The position numbers were made by a program, and so were the translations under genes. Positions 5,467-7,240 of a stretch of DNA of 7,240 nucleotides are shown piece by piece (the stretch's first letter is position 1; the number at the start of each line of letters is the position of its first letter). The notes below the pieces were generated by a model, which saw nothing but the letters and a program-made list of their open reading frames with translations, did no database searches and was not told the origin of the DNA. This DNA is from Gammaproteobacteria bacterium. Its GTDB lineage: Bacteria; Pseudomonadota; Gammaproteobacteria; Thiohalospirales; Thiohalospiraceae. Location of the stretch: positions 1 through 7,240 of the forward strand of contig JABURU010000089.1 of assembly GCA_014762485.1 (NCBI GenBank), written 5' to 3'.

Positions 5467-7240
5467 ATGGCAACATCCCGCGACGATATGCAAGAACAGG
5501 AATTGACCTTCCGCCGTTTTGACGATGGTCAAAGTGAGTGGGGAACCTGGACAGACAAGATCTTCAAAGAAGACAGCTCTTATAAGTGCCCTACTTATAT
5601 ACACCGTACACCGCCTTGTCAGGGTAGCTGCCCTGCGGGTGAAGATATTCGTGGCTGGCTAGATATCGTGCGCGGTATCGAAAAGCCGACTGAAGAAGAC
5701 ATGAACTGGCAGGAATACGCCTTCCGTCGTTCTACCACGGCTAACCCATTCCCTTCCGTTATGGGTCGTGTATGTCCTGCACCTTGTGAGGACGGCTGTA
5801 ACCGTAACGAAGTAGAAGATCGTGTTGGCATCAACGCTGTTGAACAGTTCATCGGTGATTACGCACTGGAAAACAACTTTACTTTCAAAGCAGCAGACAC
5901 CAGCACTGGTAAAAAGATTGCTATCGTTGGTGGTGGCCCTGCCGGTATGGCGGCGGCTTACCAACTGCGCCTGAAAGGCCATGACTGTACTATCTTTGAC
6001 GAGCGCAAAGAGCTGGGCGGCATGATGATGTATGGTATCCCTGGCTACCGTACCCCTCGTGACGTACTGCACGGTGAGATGAACCGTATCATCGATATGG
6101 GCGTAGAAGTGAAGATGGAAACTCGCGTAGGTCGCGACGTTTCTGTAGAACAAATTGAAAAAGACTACGATGCCATCCTCTGGGCCGTCGGTACTCACTC
6201 TGGCCGTCAACTGCCTATCGAAGGTGCCGATGCACCGAACTGTCTGACCGGTGTTGACTTCCTGCGTGCCTTTAACGAAGGCCGTCTACAACTGGTATCT
6301 GACAAGGTTGTGGTCATCGGTGGTGGTGATACCTCTATCGACGTAGCCTCCGTAGCACGTCGTCTGGGTCACATCAGCAACGTTGCCGAGAAAGACCGCC
6401 CTGAAAACATCGTAATGGGCCACACTGCACATGACGTAGCCTCTTCCGCCACCCGTGAAGGTGCGACGGTAACCCTGATTTCTCGCTCTCCTGTTGAGAA
6501 GATGCCCGCCGCGGAGCACGAAATTGAAGATGCAAACCGCGAGGGTGTAAGCGTACAGGGTTGTCTAAGCCCCGTGTCTGTTGTTAAGAATGCCGAAGGC
6601 CGCGCTACTGCTCTGCGTGTAGTGAAGCTGGAAGACGACGGCAAGACACCTATCGAAGGCTCTGAGTTTGATATCGAAGCAGACCTGATTGTGGCTGCTA
6701 TCGGCCAGAAAGGTGAGCTGGATGGCCTGGGCGATCTGGATAACGGCAATGGCTTCATCGATGCCGACCAGCACTTCCAGGTACCAGGCAAGCCCGGTCA
6801 CTTCGTCGCGGGTGATATCGTTCGTCCGCACCTGCTGACTACAGCTATTGGCCAGGCTTCTATCGCCGTTGAATCTATCGACCACTACCTGGCAAACGAA
6901 GAGCTGGGCAAGCGTCCGAAGGTTGATAAACACCACTTCAACCTGATGAACAAGCTGATGGAGTCCGGCCTGGAGCCTGAAGAGTACACCCACGCCAATG
7001 AAGACCGTGGTACCTCTGATGGAGCTTATGCGGTTCACAACTACGAGGATCGCTCGAAGCATGAAATTATCCCTGCGGACAAGCTGTTCCTGGGTCACTT
7101 CGAGTTTACTGGTCGCCTGAAGCGTGAAGAAGATGTACCTGATTCACAGCAGGTTCTGGGTCACTTTGAAGAGCGTATGAAGGGTCTGACTGAAGAGCAA
7201 GCACAAGAAGAAGCCGGCCGCTGCATGAGCTGTGGTATGT
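5467..7240 (+). CDS. dsrL: DsrL, iron-sulfur flavoprotein NAD(P)H:acceptor oxidoreductase (3' truncated by window)
   Basis: The frame from ATG 5467 stays open to the window edge, giving 591 residues; family members are around 650, so roughly 60 are missing. DsrL resembles the small subunit of glutamate synthase and links DsrAB electrons to NAD(P) in sulfur oxidisers. Domains in order: an N-terminal cysteine-rich cluster domain with Cys41, 51, 55, 103, 107 and 111; an FAD-binding Rossmann motif GGGPAG at 155-160; a nucleotide-binding motif GGGDTS at 285-290; and a flavin-closing AGD at 448-450. About 30 extra residues (roughly 300-330) follow the second motif compared with plain GltD. The sequence ends in CMSCGM, the opening of a C-terminal CxxCxxC ferredoxin motif. 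AGGAGA at 5454-5459 sets the start. I translated this frame by hand. Confidence 0.95.
   Translation, partial: MATSRDDMQEQELTFRRFDDGQSEWGTWTDKIFKEDSSYKCPTYIHRTPPCQGSCPAGEDIRGWLDIVRGIEKPTEEDMNWQEYAFRRSTTANPFPSVMGRVCPAPCEDGCNRNEVEDRVGINAVEQFIGDYALENNFTFKAADTSTGKKIAIVGGGPAGMAAAYQLRLKGHDCTIFDERKELGGMMMYGIPGYRTPRDVLHGEMNRIIDMGVEVKMETRVGRDVSVEQIEKDYDAILWAVGTHSGRQLPIEGADAPNCLTGVDFLRAFNEGRLQLVSDKVVVIGGGDTSIDVASVARRLGHISNVAEKDRPENIVMGHTAHDVASSATREGATVTLISRSPVEKMPAAEHEIEDANREGVSVQGCLSPVSVVKNAEGRATALRVVKLEDDGKTPIEGSEFDIEADLIVAAIGQKGELDGLGDLDNGNGFIDADQHFQVPGKPGHFVAGDIVRPHLLTTAIGQASIAVESIDHYLANEELGKRPKVDKHHFNLMNKLMESGLEPEEYTHANEDRGTSDGAYAVHNYEDRSKHEIIPADKLFLGHFEFTGRLKREEDVPDSQQVLGHFEERMKGLTEEQAQEEAGRCMSCGM

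Noticed and set aside
1..7240. A previously undescribed system in this window
   Set aside because: All nine genes fit the known reverse Dsr operon in order, length and key residues. The unusual points are RNA structures and codon use within it, not new genes.

Overview
This window is the core of an oxidative-type (reverse) dissimilatory sulfite reductase operon, read entirely on the + strand: dsrA (3' end only), dsrB, dsrE, dsrF, dsrH, dsrC, dsrM, dsrK and dsrL (5' part only). The order is the one known from purple sulfur bacteria such as Allochromatium vinosum. dsrEFH and dsrL beside dsrAB mark a sulfur oxidiser and not a sulfate reducer. The host is most likely a sulfur-oxidising gammaproteobacterium. 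Base composition is roughly balanced, lower in GC than A. vinosum, so a free-living or symbiotic relative is possible; I cannot name a genus.

Layout: dsrA tail 1-399; dsrB 446-1516; the sulfur-transfer trio dsrE 1534-1926, dsrF 1947-2336 and dsrH 2350-2658; dsrC 2691-3026; a 74-base gap with a G/C-rich hairpin; dsrM 3101-3838; dsrK 3868-5400 (GTG start); a 66-base AT-rich gap; dsrL 5467 to the window end, cut inside the first cysteine motif of its C-terminal ferredoxin domain. No gap exceeds 75 bases. I saw no RNA gene, mobile element or CRISPR array. Long antisense reading frames over dsrB, dsrK and dsrL look like shadows of the coding strand.

How the genes work together (family knowledge): sulfur from periplasmic or intracellular stores is delivered as persulfide to cytoplasmic DsrE (in the DsrEFH hexamer) and passed to the C-terminal cysteine of DsrC. 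Persulfurated DsrC is the likely sulfur substrate presented to DsrAB, which releases sulfite. DsrL is a flavin and iron-sulfur protein that connects DsrAB electrons to NAD(P). DsrMK (with JOP, presumably downstream) handles DsrC thiol/disulfide chemistry and quinone-level electron transfer at the membrane.

The genes themselves are not a new system. The less ordinary signals are a perfect 10-bp hairpin inside dsrE that contains the only AGA/AGG arginine codon in the window, a hairpin over the dsrA stop codon, a hairpin plus a sharp leucine-codon shift at the dsrC/dsrM border, a 12-base repeat ahead of both dsrM and dsrK, and a DsrF with no cysteine.
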